A stretch of DNA of 14,189 nucleotides, from NCBI GenBank assembly GCA_007128995.1, contig SKWJ01000279.1, positions 1 to 14,189 of the forward strand, in the 5' to 3' direction. The notes under the pieces were generated by a model. That model saw nothing but the letters and a program-made list of their open reading frames with translations, did no database searches and was not told the origin of the DNA. Each line of letters begins with the position of its first letter. Positions within the stretch are counted from its first letter, which is position 1. This document shows, one piece after another, positions 7,204 to 14,189 of this stretch. Position numbers and translations under genes: made by a program. The stretch comes from Paracoccaceae bacterium. GTDB lineage: Bacteria > Pseudomonadota > Alphaproteobacteria > Rhodobacterales > Rhodobacteraceae.

Positions 7204-8610
7204 ATGCGCAAAACGTTTATTGGCCCCCATTTGCGCCGTTTGCGGCAGGATGCTGGCGAAACCCAGGCCCAGATGGCAAAGCGGCTCGGGATAAGTGCCG
7301 CCTATGTAAACCTGCTGGAGAACAACCAGCGATCCGTGTCAGTGGCCTTGCTGCTCAGTCTTTTCGAGCATTACGGCGTCGATTGGCACGAAATTGCCGA
7401 AGACAACTCAGGAGCGCAACTTGCCGATTTACGTGGCGCTTTGCAGGATCCGCTATTTGATGAGATGCGGCCTGATCTGCAGGAATTGCGCGGTGCCCAG
7501 ACCCATGCACCCAGACTCATCCAGGCTTTCCTGCGATTGCACCGCGCATATCAGAGCGCGTCTGATCAATTGCTCGCGCTCGCAGCGCGCCCGGATGATT
7601 TGGGACCAGTCTTTGCTGCCTCGCCTGAAGGTGCTGTCCATCACTTCTTCCGGCGTCAGCGCAATCACTTCCCGGCGCTTGAGCAGGCCGCCGAAGCCTT
7701 CTGGGGCGTGTCGCCGCCACAGACCGATGATCTATATGCCGCCCTCAAGGCGCGACTGAAAGACCACCATAAGATTTCGGTCCAGTCGGTCAGAGTTCGC
7801 GACATGCCGCGCAATCTGCGCCATTATGACCAGTCCAGTGCTGTTGTGCGCCTGTCAGAAGCACTTGATCATCCAAATCGGGTCTTCCAGCTGACCCATG
7901 TTCTGGGCCTGATCGAATGTCGCGAAACGCTGGATGAGTTGCTCGCGCACTCAGGAATCGAGACGCCACAAGGTCGTGCGCGAGGCCTTGTCGAACTTGC
8001 GAATTATTTCGCAGCCGCCGTGTTGATGCCCTATGACGCATTTCTGGTCGAAGCGCGCGCGTCAAAATATGATTTCGATCATCTGGCGACACGGTTCGGT
8101 GTCAGCTTCGAGCAGGCCTGTCACCGCGCAACCACGATGCAACGTGACGGGGCGCAGGGCGTTCCGTTCTTCTTTCTGAGGGTCGATAAGGCCGGAAATG
8201 TGACAAAACGCTTCAACGCGACCGATTTTCACCTTGCGGAATATGGCGGGGCCTGCCCGAAGCTTGACCTTCACATGACCTTCCGACTGCCAGGCCGGAT
8301 CGTGCCGCAACTGGTAGAGATGCCCGACGCGTCACAGTACTTCGTTTTCGCACGCACTGTAGATCGACCAACTTTTGCACGGTCTGGACAAGATAACCGC
8401 CTTGCAGTGGCGATGGGATGCACGATCGGGCATGCACCCGGCATTGGTTACGCTGAAGGCGTGGCCTTGCAAGGGGCAGTCTTCACCCAGATCGGGATCA
8501 ACTGCCGCATCTGTCCGCGCGCCGGGTGTGAACAGCGCGCGCATCATGCCAGTGTCCTGACAACTCCGGTCGATGAAAGCCGCCGTGGCCCGACACGGTA
8601 TGACGCTTAG
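7204..8610 (+). CDS. XRE-family short-chain acyl-CoA regulator (ScfR/RamB/PccR type)
   Basis: A 468-residue transcription regulator. Residues 7-62 form an XRE helix-turn-helix (GPHLRRLRQDAGETQAQMA, then GISAAYVNLLENNQR). About 180-300 is an IrrE/ImmA-like domain in which the usual metallopeptidase HExxH is replaced by HVLGL (232-236), so no protease activity is expected. About 300-455 is the C-terminal domain typical of short-chain acyl-CoA regulators, with three cysteines in CRICPRAGC (434-442). Known members (RamB, PrpR/MccR-like, PccR) respond to acyl-CoA esters and control acetate or propionate assimilation genes. ATG 7204 has CGGAG 8 bases upstream. It is divergent from the six-gene operon across a half-site array, so that operon is its probable target. 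The effector (propionyl-, mesaconyl-, malyl-CoA?) is unknown. Confidence 0.88.
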   Translation: MRKTFIGPHLRRLRQDAGETQAQMAKRLGISAAYVNLLENNQRSVSVALLLSLFEHYGVDWHEIAEDNSGAQLADLRGALQDPLFDEMRPDLQELRGAQTHAPRLIQAFLRLHRAYQSASDQLLALAARPDDLGPVFAASPEGAVHHFFRRQRNHFPALEQAAEAFWGVSPPQTDDLYAALKARLKDHHKISVQSVRVRDMPRNLRHYDQSSAVVRLSEALDHPNRVFQLTHVLGLIECRETLDELLAHSGIETPQGRARGLVELANYFAAAVLMPYDAFLVEARASKYDFDHLATRFGVSFEQACHRATTMQRDGAQGVPFFFLRVDKAGNVTKRFNATDFHLAEYGGACPKLDLHMTFRLPGRIVPQLVEMPDASQYFVFARTVDRPTFARSGQDNRLAVAMGCTIGHAPGIGYAEGVALQGAVFTQIGINCRICPRAGCEQRAHHASVLTTPVDESRRGPTRYDA

Positions 8611-8710
8611 CGTCTGTGCAGGACGGCACAGGCTCTGTGGGCATGTATTTCCTGTAAAACCTTGCTTGCCGATCCATATGTAAAGAAACGTTCAGCAAAG
8701 AGGTAGTTCC

Positions 8711-9616
8711 GTGAACGATTTCCAAAGCCATGCTCCGATCGCCGGTTTGCACCATGTCACGGCCATTTCCGGTCCGGCACAAGAAAATCTTGATTTCTAC
8801 ACCAAGACTCTCAAGACCCGCCTGATCAAGAAGACGGTCAACTTTGACGCGCCCGAGATGTATCATCTCTACTATGGGGCACAAGCAGCGCAGCCGGGAA
8901 GCGTGCTGACCTTCTTCAACCAAGAACAATCCCGGCAAGGGCATGCGGGCGCAGGTGCGGCATTTGCTTTTGCCTATGCCGTCACCCGCTCGGAATTGAC
9001 ATCTTGGCAGGGCGCATTGGGTGGCCATGTCGAGACACGGTTTGGCGACGATGTTCTGATCTTGCGGGATCCTCATGGTCAGGTTTTTGAAATGGTTGCC
9101 GACGACACGGCCGGTGACTGGGGCGCCTTTCATTCGGTGACACTCTGGGTGGCAGATCCTGCGCCGACCGGGCGCATTCTGACTGATGTTTTTGGCTATG
9201 AGTTCAAAGGTGAAGAGCATGGCCAGGATGGACGTCGCCTTCGTTTTGTCCTGCCCGGAGATGCCCCGGGGCGCATTGTTGATATATGGTGTTCGGACAG
9301 TATTACCGTCGCCCGGCCCGGATCAGGAACAATTCACCATGTAGCCTTCCGTGCGAGCGACAGCACGCATCAAGCCAAGTTGCGCGACGTTCTGATTGCA
9401 CAGGGACAGCAGGTGACAGAGGTCAAGGATCGCCAGTATTTCAAGGCGATTTACTTCCGGGAGCCTGGTGGAATCCTGTTCGAGATTGCCACCGATGGCC
9501 CTGGCTTCAATTATGACGAGCCGATGGACCGGCTTGGTGCTGCTCTGAAGCTTCCTCCAGCGCATGAACCTTACCGTCGGCAAATTGAAGCACAGCTTCC
9601 AAAGCTCCGCAATTAA
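8711..9616 (+). CDS. VOC-superfamily ring-cleaving dioxygenase (MhqO/MhqA-like)
   Basis: A 301-residue protein with two glyoxalase/bleomycin-resistance/dioxygenase modules, about 10-130 and 138-265. It starts GLHHVTAISGPAQENLDFY, has FHSVTLWV at the opening of the second module (140-147), IHHVAFR (208-214) and GGILFEIATDGPGF (253-266). Likely metal ligands are one of H14/H15, one of H209/H210, and E258. Relatives in Bacillus are thiol/quinone-induced dioxygenases said to degrade hydroquinones, but biochemical proof is thin for most. The start is GTG 8711 with AGAGGT 6 to 7 bases ahead. It is transcribed in the same direction as the regulator, 100 bases downstream; the gap has TGTAAA twice (8653-8658 and 8679-8684). 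I see no functional link to the CoA-ester operon. Confidence 0.85.
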   Translation: MNDFQSHAPIAGLHHVTAISGPAQENLDFYTKTLKTRLIKKTVNFDAPEMYHLYYGAQAAQPGSVLTFFNQEQSRQGHAGAGAAFAFAYAVTRSELTSWQGALGGHVETRFGDDVLILRDPHGQVFEMVADDTAGDWGAFHSVTLWVADPAPTGRILTDVFGYEFKGEEHGQDGRRLRFVLPGDAPGRIVDIWCSDSITVARPGSGTIHHVAFRASDSTHQAKLRDVLIAQGQQVTEVKDRQYFKAIYFREPGGILFEIATDGPGFNYDEPMDRLGAALKLPPAHEPYRRQIEAQLPKLRN

Positions 9617-9636
9617 AGGGCCGATCTGTCGACCCT
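9617..9636 (+). terminator. Weak hairpin after the dioxygenase gene
   Basis: Directly after the TAA stop, AGGG and CCCT (9617-9620 and 9633-9636) pair, then a C:A mismatch and CGA/TCG around a TCTG loop. No run of T follows, so it may only be an mRNA-end or processing hairpin. The rest of 9637-9738 shows nothing I can name. Confidence 0.22.
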
Positions 9637-9738
9637 CTACTTCCTTGCACCGCATACCAAGTGAACACAGGACATGCGGTGCAGACGCATCACGCAACAA
9701 CCGCCCTAAAGTCCAGAGACTGTGCTCTGTAGAATAAA

Positions 9739-9814
9739 TGGTGAGCCCGACAGGATTCGAACCTGTGACCCACTGATTAAAAGTCAGTTGCTCTACCAAC
9801 TGAGCTACGGGCCC
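9739..9814 (-). tRNA. tRNA-Lys(UUU), CCA encoded
   Basis: The minus strand folds as a full 76-base tRNA. The acceptor stem GGGCCCG pairs with CGGGCTC (one G-T pair), discriminator A, and genomic CCA at 9739-9741. The D arm has the AGCTCAGTTGGTAGAGC pattern and the T arm GGTTCGAATCC. The anticodon loop CTTTTAA puts TTT at 9779-9781, decoding lysine AAA/AAG. A37, the base next to the anticodon, is at 9778. It stands alone between the dioxygenase gene and dapF. Confidence 0.97.
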
Positions 9815-9825
9815 ACTGTTCGCGG

Positions 9826-9854
9826 TATCTAGAAAAGCCCCGGCACGGGGTCAA
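9826..9854 (-). promoter_or_regulatory. Promoter of tRNA-Lys with a hairpin in the spacer
   Basis: On the minus strand TTGACC (9849-9854) and TAGATA (9826-9831) are 17 bases apart, and the -10 box ends 11 bases before the tRNA 5' end, a normal layout for a tRNA gene. The spacer contains the perfect stem CCCCG-TGC-CGGGG (9838-9850) followed by CTTTTC, which by shape could also stop a transcript arriving from the right on this strand. Confidence 0.55.
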
Positions 9855-9907
9855 GGGCTAATCGGACACAGACTGAAGGAAAACGACACAGACGCAGGTT
9901 TGGTGGC

Positions 9908-9936
9908 TGGTCAGTACGAGCGCTGCGCCTTATATC
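9908..9936 (+). promoter_or_regulatory. Candidate promoter of dapF-mtaB placing +1 at the start codon
   Basis: TGGTCA (9908-9913) and TATATC (9931-9936) are separated by 17 bases, each matching consensus at four of six positions. Transcription would begin about 9942-9943, at the dapF ATG itself. No Shine-Dalgarno sequence is seen before that ATG, so a leaderless message is possible. The match is modest. Confidence 0.3.
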
Positions 9937-9942
9937 GCGGCC

Positions 9943-10776
9943 ATGGTTACACTTTCCCCCTCTTTGCCCTTTGAAAAGATGCATGGTGCAGGCAATGATT
10001 TTGTCCTGATCGACTCGCGCGTGCGCGATGGTGGCGTCATGTCGGCGCCGTTGGCGCGTGCAATCGGCGACCGTCATCGCGGTGTCGGTTTCGATCAGCT
10101 TGCAGAATTGCGGATGTCGGATGTCGCTGACGCTGATCTTGATTTCTGGAATCGCGATGGGTCGCGCGCCGGTGCTTGCGGCAATGCAACGCGCTGTGTT
10201 GCCGCCCGCCTGATGGAAGAGACAGGGCGCGATACGATCCGTCTGAGAACGGCACGAGGTATCCTGATTGCAAGACGAGATGATACCGGGATCTGGGTAA
10301 ATATGGGGCCGCCGGTGCTGACATGGCAAGACATCCCGCTAGCGCGGGCAATGGACCCGATCCAATTACCCCTACCGGGTGATCCGATGGCCGTGGGAAT
10401 GGGCAACCCCCATTGCGTCCATTTCGTGGAAGATGCGGACAGCGTTCCACTTTCGACACGTGGTCCCCGGTTGGAGCATGATCCGCTCTTTCCGCAGGCC
10501 ACCAATGTCGAGTTTGCAAGTATCCTGCGCGACAACGTCTTGCGGCTGCGCGTCTGGGAACGCGGGGCGGGGATCACGCTGGCCTGCGGGTCGGGCGCCT
10601 GCGCGACCGCAGTGGCCGCCAATCTGCGTGGTCTGACAACCCGGCGCGTCGTGATCGAGGCAGATGGCGGGCGGCTGGAGGTGGATTGGCGTGATGATGG
10701 TGTTTGGCTGACTGGACCAGTCATGCATGTTTTCTCGGGCCACCTGAGTGATGACTTTTTGGTGTCTGTGCAATGA
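9943..10776 (+). CDS. dapF: Diaminopimelate epimerase
   Basis: A 277-residue enzyme that interconverts LL- and meso-diaminopimelate in the cytoplasm, the last steps to lysine and peptidoglycan cross-link precursor. The PLP-independent two-cysteine mechanism is visible: C79 in GACGNATRC and C215 in [10 protein letters not shown]. Other family marks are KMHGAGNDF (12-20), GVGFDQL (47-53), MGNPHCV (153-159) and [11 protein letters not shown] (206-216). Length is normal. The ATG at 9943 lies ten residues before [10 protein letters not shown], as expected, though no ribosome site precedes it. The stop overlaps the mtaB start as ATGA (10773-10776), so the two are cotranscribed and probably translationally coupled. 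Confidence 0.97.
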   Translation: MVTLSPSLPFEKMHGAGNDFVLIDSRVRDGGVMSAPLARAIGDRHRGVGFDQLAELRMSDVADADLDFWNRDGSRAGACGNATRCVAARLMEETGRDTIRLRTARGILIARRDDTGIWVNMGPPVLTWQDIPLARAMDPIQLPLPGDPMAVGMGNPHCVHFVEDADSVPLSTRGPRLEHDPLFPQATNVEFASILRDNVLRLRVWERGAGITLACGSGACATAVAANLRGLTTRRVVIEADGGRLEVDWRDDGVWLTGPVMHVFSGHLSDDFLVSVQ

Positions 10777-12029
10777 GTTCGACACCGCACTTCACCACGA
10801 TGGGCTGCCGTTTGAACGCCTACGAGACCGAAGCTATGAGAGCCATGGCCGAAGATGCGGGGTTGAAGGATGCCCTGATCATCAATACCTGTGCAGTAAC
10901 GGCAGAGGCTGTCAGAAAGGCACGTCAGGAAATCCGGCGTCTGCGCCGCAGGAATCCTGATTCGCCGATCATCGTCACTGGTTGCGCGGCCCAGACGGAA
11001 CCCGAGACCTTCGCCGCGATGCCAGAAGTCACCCGCGTCATTGGCAATTCCGAGAAGATGCGCGCCGCGACATGGGAACGGCTTGTTCCGGACCTTATCG
11101 GAACCACAGAGCGCGTGGCGGTAGATGACATCATGTCCGTGCGCGAAACGGCAAGTCATCTGATAGATGGCTTCGGAACCCGCGCGCGCGCCTATGTGCA
11201 GGTACAAAATGGCTGCGACCATCGCTGTACATTTTGCATCATCCCCTATGGCCGCGGCAATTCACGCTCTGTCCCTGCCGGTGTGGTCATTGATCAGATC
11301 AACCGCTTGGTCGAACAGGGATATAATGAGGTGGTACTGACAGGGGTGGATCTGACAAGCTGGGGTGCCGATTTGCCAAGATCGCCGCGTCTGGGCGATC
11401 TGGTCCAGCGCATCTTGCGACTCACCGGTGTTCCAAGGTTGCGGATTTCATCGATCGATTCCATCGAAGCCGATGAGGCGTTGATGGAGGCTATCGCAGC
11501 TCAGCCACGGCTCATGCCGCATCTGCATCTGTCGCTTCAGGCGGGCGATGACATGATCCTCAGGCGAATGAAGCGCCGCCACTTGCGCGCTGATGCCGTC
11601 CGGTTTTGCCAAGAGGCCCGCAAACTTCGCCCGGATATGGTATTTGGCGCCGACATCATCGCTGGTTTTCCCACTGAAACAGACGCGATGTTTGAAAACT
11701 CGCTGCGCCTGGTCGAGGAATGTAACCTGACCTTCCTGCATGTCTTTCCCTTCAGTCCCAGGCAGGGTACGCCAGCCGCGCGTATGCCACAGTTGGATGG
11801 GCGCATGATCAAGGCGCGCGCAGCCCGTTTGCGCGCCGCTGGAAGCGATGCATTGGCTGCACATCTGGCGGGGCAGACGGGCCGCAGCCATCGTATCCTG
11901 ATTGAGGCGCCAGATCTTGGCAGAACCGAACAGTTTACCGAAGTTCGCTTCTCCAACCCGCAGCCCGTTGGCGAAATCATAGACGCAACGATCACCGGGA
12001 ATGATGGCCTCCAACTGCTCGTCGCCTGA
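10773..12029 (+). CDS. mtaB: tRNA t6A37 methylthiotransferase MtaB
   Basis: A 418-residue radical-SAM methylthiotransferase that converts t6A37 to ms2t6A37 in tRNAs decoding ANN codons. The N-terminal UPF0004 domain binds one iron-sulfur cluster through C12 (TMGCRLN), C40 (INTCAVT) and C71 (VTGCAAQ). The radical-SAM cluster ligands are C148, C152 and C155 in [18 protein letters not shown]. Later family segments are [30 protein letters not shown] and [10 protein letters not shown]. The TMGCRLN motif and the absence of a longer N-terminal part favour MtaB over MiaB or RimO. A short TRAM-like tail ends the protein. It overlaps dapF by 4 bases and converges on ureG with a 21-base gap, in which no clear terminator is seen. 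Confidence 0.95.
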   Translation: MSSTPHFTTMGCRLNAYETEAMRAMAEDAGLKDALIINTCAVTAEAVRKARQEIRRLRRRNPDSPIIVTGCAAQTEPETFAAMPEVTRVIGNSEKMRAATWERLVPDLIGTTERVAVDDIMSVRETASHLIDGFGTRARAYVQVQNGCDHRCTFCIIPYGRGNSRSVPAGVVIDQINRLVEQGYNEVVLTGVDLTSWGADLPRSPRLGDLVQRILRLTGVPRLRISSIDSIEADEALMEAIAAQPRLMPHLHLSLQAGDDMILRRMKRRHLRADAVRFCQEARKLRPDMVFGADIIAGFPTETDAMFENSLRLVEECNLTFLHVFPFSPRQGTPAARMPQLDGRMIKARAARLRAAGSDALAAHLAGQTGRSHRILIEAPDLGRTEQFTEVRFSNPQPVGEIIDATITGNDGLQLLVA

Positions 12030-12050
12030 CTTTGCGAAGAGCTCCGTCCA

Positions 12051-12680
12051 TCAGATGGCCGGCTGATTGAATTCCAGTCCGCCTTCACGCACCAGAAAGG
12101 CCACAATTTCATCAATGCCCTTGGCGTTCCGCAACTGTGCCATGATGTAAGGGCGCGTGCCGCGTGCCGCGCGGGTGTCAGCTTCAAGTTGCGCCAGATT
12201 CACGCCCACATAGGGGGCAAGATCGGTCTTGTTCACGACCAGCAGATCCGATTTTGTCAGTCCGGGGCCACGCTTGCGTGGAATATCCTGGCCAGCCGCC
12301 GTGTCGATGACATAGATCGAGATATCCGCCAATTCGGGCGAGAATGTTGCCGCCAGATTATCCCCACCGGATTCTATGAGGATCAGATCCAGCCCGGGCA
12401 GCTTGATCGTCAGATCAGCGACAGCAGCAAGATTGATACTGGCATCTTCGCGGATTGCAGTATGCGGGCATCCACCTGTTTCAACCCCGCGAATGCGATC
12501 CAATGGCAGCACCTGCGCACGCATCAGCGCCTCTGCGTCTTCGCGGGTGTAAATATCGTTGGTGATTACGGCCATCGACACGCAGGGCGCCAATGTACGT
12601 GCAAGATGTTCTGTCAACGTGGTCTTGCCTGCACCGACTGGTCCGCCGATGCCAACGCGCAGTGGTCCATGTCTGCTCAT
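12051..12680 (-). CDS. ureG: Urease accessory GTPase UreG
   Basis: A 209-residue SIMIBI GTPase that drives nickel delivery into the urease active site in complex with UreF and UreD/H. The P-loop [10 protein letters not shown] spans 12-21, the invariant metal motif CPH is C71-P72-H73, ESGGDNL (103-109) contains the family's switch region, and the G4 guanine motif is NKTD (150-153). Length is typical. Its ATG overlaps the ureF stop (12677-12680, ATGA). It is the last gene of the visible urease block and converges with mtaB. Confidence 0.97.
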   Translation of the reverse strand: MSRHGPLRVGIGGPVGAGKTTLTEHLARTLAPCVSMAVITNDIYTREDAEALMRAQVLPLDRIRGVETGGCPHTAIREDASINLAAVADLTIKLPGLDLILIESGGDNLAATFSPELADISIYVIDTAAGQDIPRKRGPGLTKSDLLVVNKTDLAPYVGVNLAQLEADTRAARGTRPYIMAQLRNAKGIDEIVAFLVREGGLEFNQPAI

Positions 12681-13318
12681 GTTCGAAACAGCCTCACTTC
12701 CTTGGTTTCATGTTCCATTGCGGCAAGGTCTGCCGCAAAACAGGAATTTCCGAATGCGTCGGGTGTCTGTGCACTTTCCGCATCTCTTGCTATTTCTGGC
12801 AACAGCGGTAACAGCCTTGCCAGAACAGCATGTCCGTCGCCCTGCCCCAAGGGGATATGGCGTATCGCAATCGTCACAAGATTCGTCAGAAAGGCCTGCA
12901 GATAAAGTGCAATGACGAATGCGCGCGGTAATGACAGCGCCGCGGCGGCCTCTGCCACAGCCAAGGGAAGACTTCGCGGGGTTAATTCCCTTCCTGTGGT
13001 CTGGCCGACGATCCGAGCGAAGGCGAAACCCTGCTCCTGCGATTCCTGTAGCCGTTCCGAACACGGCTGAAGCGCAATCGACAAGGCGTCCAGCGCATCC
13101 AGATCGGCCTTGTCTTGCAGGCCCATCGACAAAAGGACCGCGTCCTGCCAGCCAGTGCCGAAACGTAACATCTCAGACAGCCAGTGTTCGAGCCCTGTCG
13201 CGTCCGCAACATCGCCGCGCGCGATCACCTGTTCCAACCCATGGCTATAGGCAAATGCTCCGGTTGGAAAAGCCGGCGACAACCAATGCGACAAGGTCAG
13301 CGCTTCAGGCGTCAACAT
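12677..13318 (-). CDS. ureF: Urease accessory protein UreF
   Basis: A 213-residue all-helical protein that regulates the UreG GTPase and gates nickel insertion into apo-urease. The N-terminal family signature is clear: [21 protein letters not shown] (9-29) in the usual place, with [20 protein letters not shown] following. The C-terminal part includes [20 protein letters not shown], as in other UreF proteins. It starts 3 bases after ureE ends and overlaps ureG by 4, so the three accessory genes are one transcription unit. Length is close to the family norm. Confidence 0.95.
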   Translation of the reverse strand: MLTPEALTLSHWLSPAFPTGAFAYSHGLEQVIARGDVADATGLEHWLSEMLRFGTGWQDAVLLSMGLQDKADLDALDALSIALQPCSERLQESQEQGFAFARIVGQTTGRELTPRSLPLAVAEAAAALSLPRAFVIALYLQAFLTNLVTIAIRHIPLGQGDGHAVLARLLPLLPEIARDAESAQTPDAFGNSCFAADLAAMEHETKEVRLFRT

Positions 13319-13321
13319 GGT

Positions 13322-13816
13322 TCAATGCGCATGGGGCGTAATGCCTTGGTGGTCATGGTTTTGCGCCGGTCCATGATCATGACCCATCGTGCGCCCGTGA
13401 CCATAAGCGCCACCTTCCGGTGTAAACGGTCCAGTGATGTGGCGAAGCTTTGCGCCCAACTGATCGAGCATGGATTCGATCACATGGTCATGGCGTATCA
13501 GCAGGCGCGTATTTTCAATCTGGCAGGGCGTGTGCCGATTGCCGATATGCCATGCAAGGCGCGGCAGATCTCCTGTCACCTCTGTCAGAGCCTCATCAGC
13601 AGGCACGATTTCAAGAACAGTACCGTCCTCCAATTCGAAGCCCCACCAGGCGTCCAGATTGGTGACTTCGGCCAGATCGACAAGAAAGCCGCGTCCCTGT
13701 GCGGTTTGCAACCTCTTGCGACGTATGAGCCGTGCATCATAATCCAGAATGACGGAGCCGTCGCAGCGATCCGGCCGCGATTTCAGCAAGCGTCTTACCG
13801 GGGGAAGGTCAGTCAT
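13322..13816 (-). CDS. ureE: Urease accessory nickel chaperone UreE with His-rich tail
   Basis: A 164-residue nickel chaperone. The N-terminal beta domain is about 1-75 (LDYDARLIRRKRLQTAQGRGFLVDL). The C-terminal metal-binding domain has WHIGNRHTPCQI (98-109) and IRHDHVIESMLDQLGA, in which the central histidine of the RHDHV segment is the conserved nickel ligand. The tail from about 135 on is rich in histidine (YGHGRTMGHDHGP, NHDHQG, HAH at the end), typical of UreE variants that store extra nickel. I chose ATG 13816, with AGAGGT ahead of it; the frame is open upstream into the end of ureC but that part has no UreE sequence. It lies 89 bases after ureC; nothing recognisable is in that gap. 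Confidence 0.94.
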   Translation of the reverse strand: MTDLPPVRRLLKSRPDRCDGSVILDYDARLIRRKRLQTAQGRGFLVDLAEVTNLDAWWGFELEDGTVLEIVPADEALTEVTGDLPRLAWHIGNRHTPCQIENTRLLIRHDHVIESMLDQLGAKLRHITGPFTPEGGAYGHGRTMGHDHGPAQNHDHQGITPHAH

Positions 13817-13905
13817 GGAGAACCTCTTGCAAGCTGGGGTTTGATCATCTGTCAGCAGAGTCGGCGCGACCAATGGGGATTCTTGCCTTCGTTTGCATGG
13901 AGCGT

Positions 13906-14189
13906 TCAGTACAGGAAATAGCGCTGTGCCAGAGGTAATTCCTCTGCCGGTGCACAAGTGAGCAATTCTCCATCTGCACGCACTTCATACGTTTCAGGAT
14001 CAACTTCTATCTCAGGTGTTGCAGAATTCAGACGCATATCCGATTTCTGAATACTGCGGCAGCCCTCTACGGCAACTGTCTCTTTTTCCAATCCCAGAAT
14101 GTTGCGGATATCAGCCTCCTGGCCTGCCTTGCTGACAAATGTTACGGCATTGCGCGTGACCGAACCGCCAAAGGCACCGAACATGGGCC
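13906..14189 (-). CDS. ureC: Urease alpha subunit UreC, C-terminal fragment (cut by window edge)
   Basis: The last 93 or so codons of the urease catalytic subunit, running off the right edge in frame. It reads [19 protein letters not shown], then [38 protein letters not shown] and ends PLAQRYFLY, the invariant UreC C-terminus. The nickel ligands and the carbamylated lysine lie further upstream, outside the window. Urease hydrolyses urea to ammonia and carbamate. Its position ahead of ureEFG is the standard alphaproteobacterial order. Confidence 0.96.
   Translation of the reverse strand, partial: PMFGAFGGSVTRNAVTFVSKAGQEADIRNILGLEKETVAVEGCRSIQKSDMRLNSATPEIEVDPETYEVRADGELLTCAPAEELPLAQRYFLY

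Noticed and set aside
8598..8630. Small inverted repeats around the regulator stop (GACGC/GCGTC and TGTGC/GCACA)
   Set aside because: Stems of only five pairs and no T-run; not a convincing terminator.
10095..11222. 375-codon open frame on the minus strand across dapF and mtaB
   Set aside because: Runs antisense through two clear housekeeping genes and their junction; no motif, low-complexity serine/arginine-rich product.
12030..12050. Shared bidirectional terminator between mtaB and ureG
   Set aside because: The gap is 21 bases with no stem followed by a T-run.
1..14189. Mobile element, phage, CRISPR or defence system
   Set aside because: No transposase, integrase, repeat array or att-like duplication was found; the tRNA-Lys 3' end is not followed by an integrase gene.

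Overview
The window looks like a chromosomal segment of an alphaproteobacterium, most likely Rhodobacteraceae or a close relative. This rests on family resemblance of the proteins and on the moderately GC-rich coding sequence; no marker gene fixes the genus. I see no transposase, integrase, CRISPR array or rRNA.

Layout. (1) 37-545 (+): a small secreted molybdopterin-domain protein gene, broken by a single-base frameshift near 291. The gap 546-643 holds nothing I can name. (2) 644-7060 (-): a tight six-gene operon, transcribed right to left: glyoxylate aminotransferase (sgaA-like), malyl-CoA lyase family protein (mclA), malate-CoA ligase beta and alpha subunits (mtkA, mtkB), a hot-dog hydratase resembling mesaconyl-C4-CoA hydratase (meh), and a class III CoA-transferase resembling mesaconyl-CoA C1-C4 transferase (mct). 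Gaps are 3 to 12 bases, with one 4-base ATGA overlap. (3) 7061-7203: an AT-rich divergent control region with regularly spaced TTTACAAA/TTTGTAA half-sites. (4) 7204-8610 (+): a regulator of the short-chain fatty acyl-CoA regulator (ScfR/RamB/PccR) type. (5) 8711-9616 (+): a VOC-fold ring-cleaving dioxygenase-like protein. (6) 9739-9814 (-): tRNA-Lys(UUU) with its own promoter. (7) 9943-12029 (+): dapF and mtaB, overlapping by ATGA. (8) 12051-14189 (-): the 3' end of a urease operon, ureC (partial)-ureE-ureF-ureG.

The operon is the main point of interest. MtkAB, Mcl and Sga are the part of the methylotrophic serine cycle that turns malate into acetyl-CoA plus glyoxylate and then glycine. Mct and Meh are enzymes of the second cycle of the Chloroflexus 3-hydroxypropionate bi-cycle. 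They convert mesaconyl-C1-CoA to mesaconyl-C4-CoA and then to citramalyl-CoA, which an Mcl-type lyase can split to pyruvate plus acetyl-CoA. Here the two sets share one operon and one lyase, facing an acyl-CoA-sensing regulator. A plausible role is to link the ethylmalonyl-CoA pathway intermediate mesaconyl-CoA, and malate and glyoxylate, to pyruvate, acetyl-CoA and glycine. This is inference from families and order; no activity can be read from sequence. The remaining genes are housekeeping (lysine/cell wall, tRNA modification) or nickel/urease assembly.
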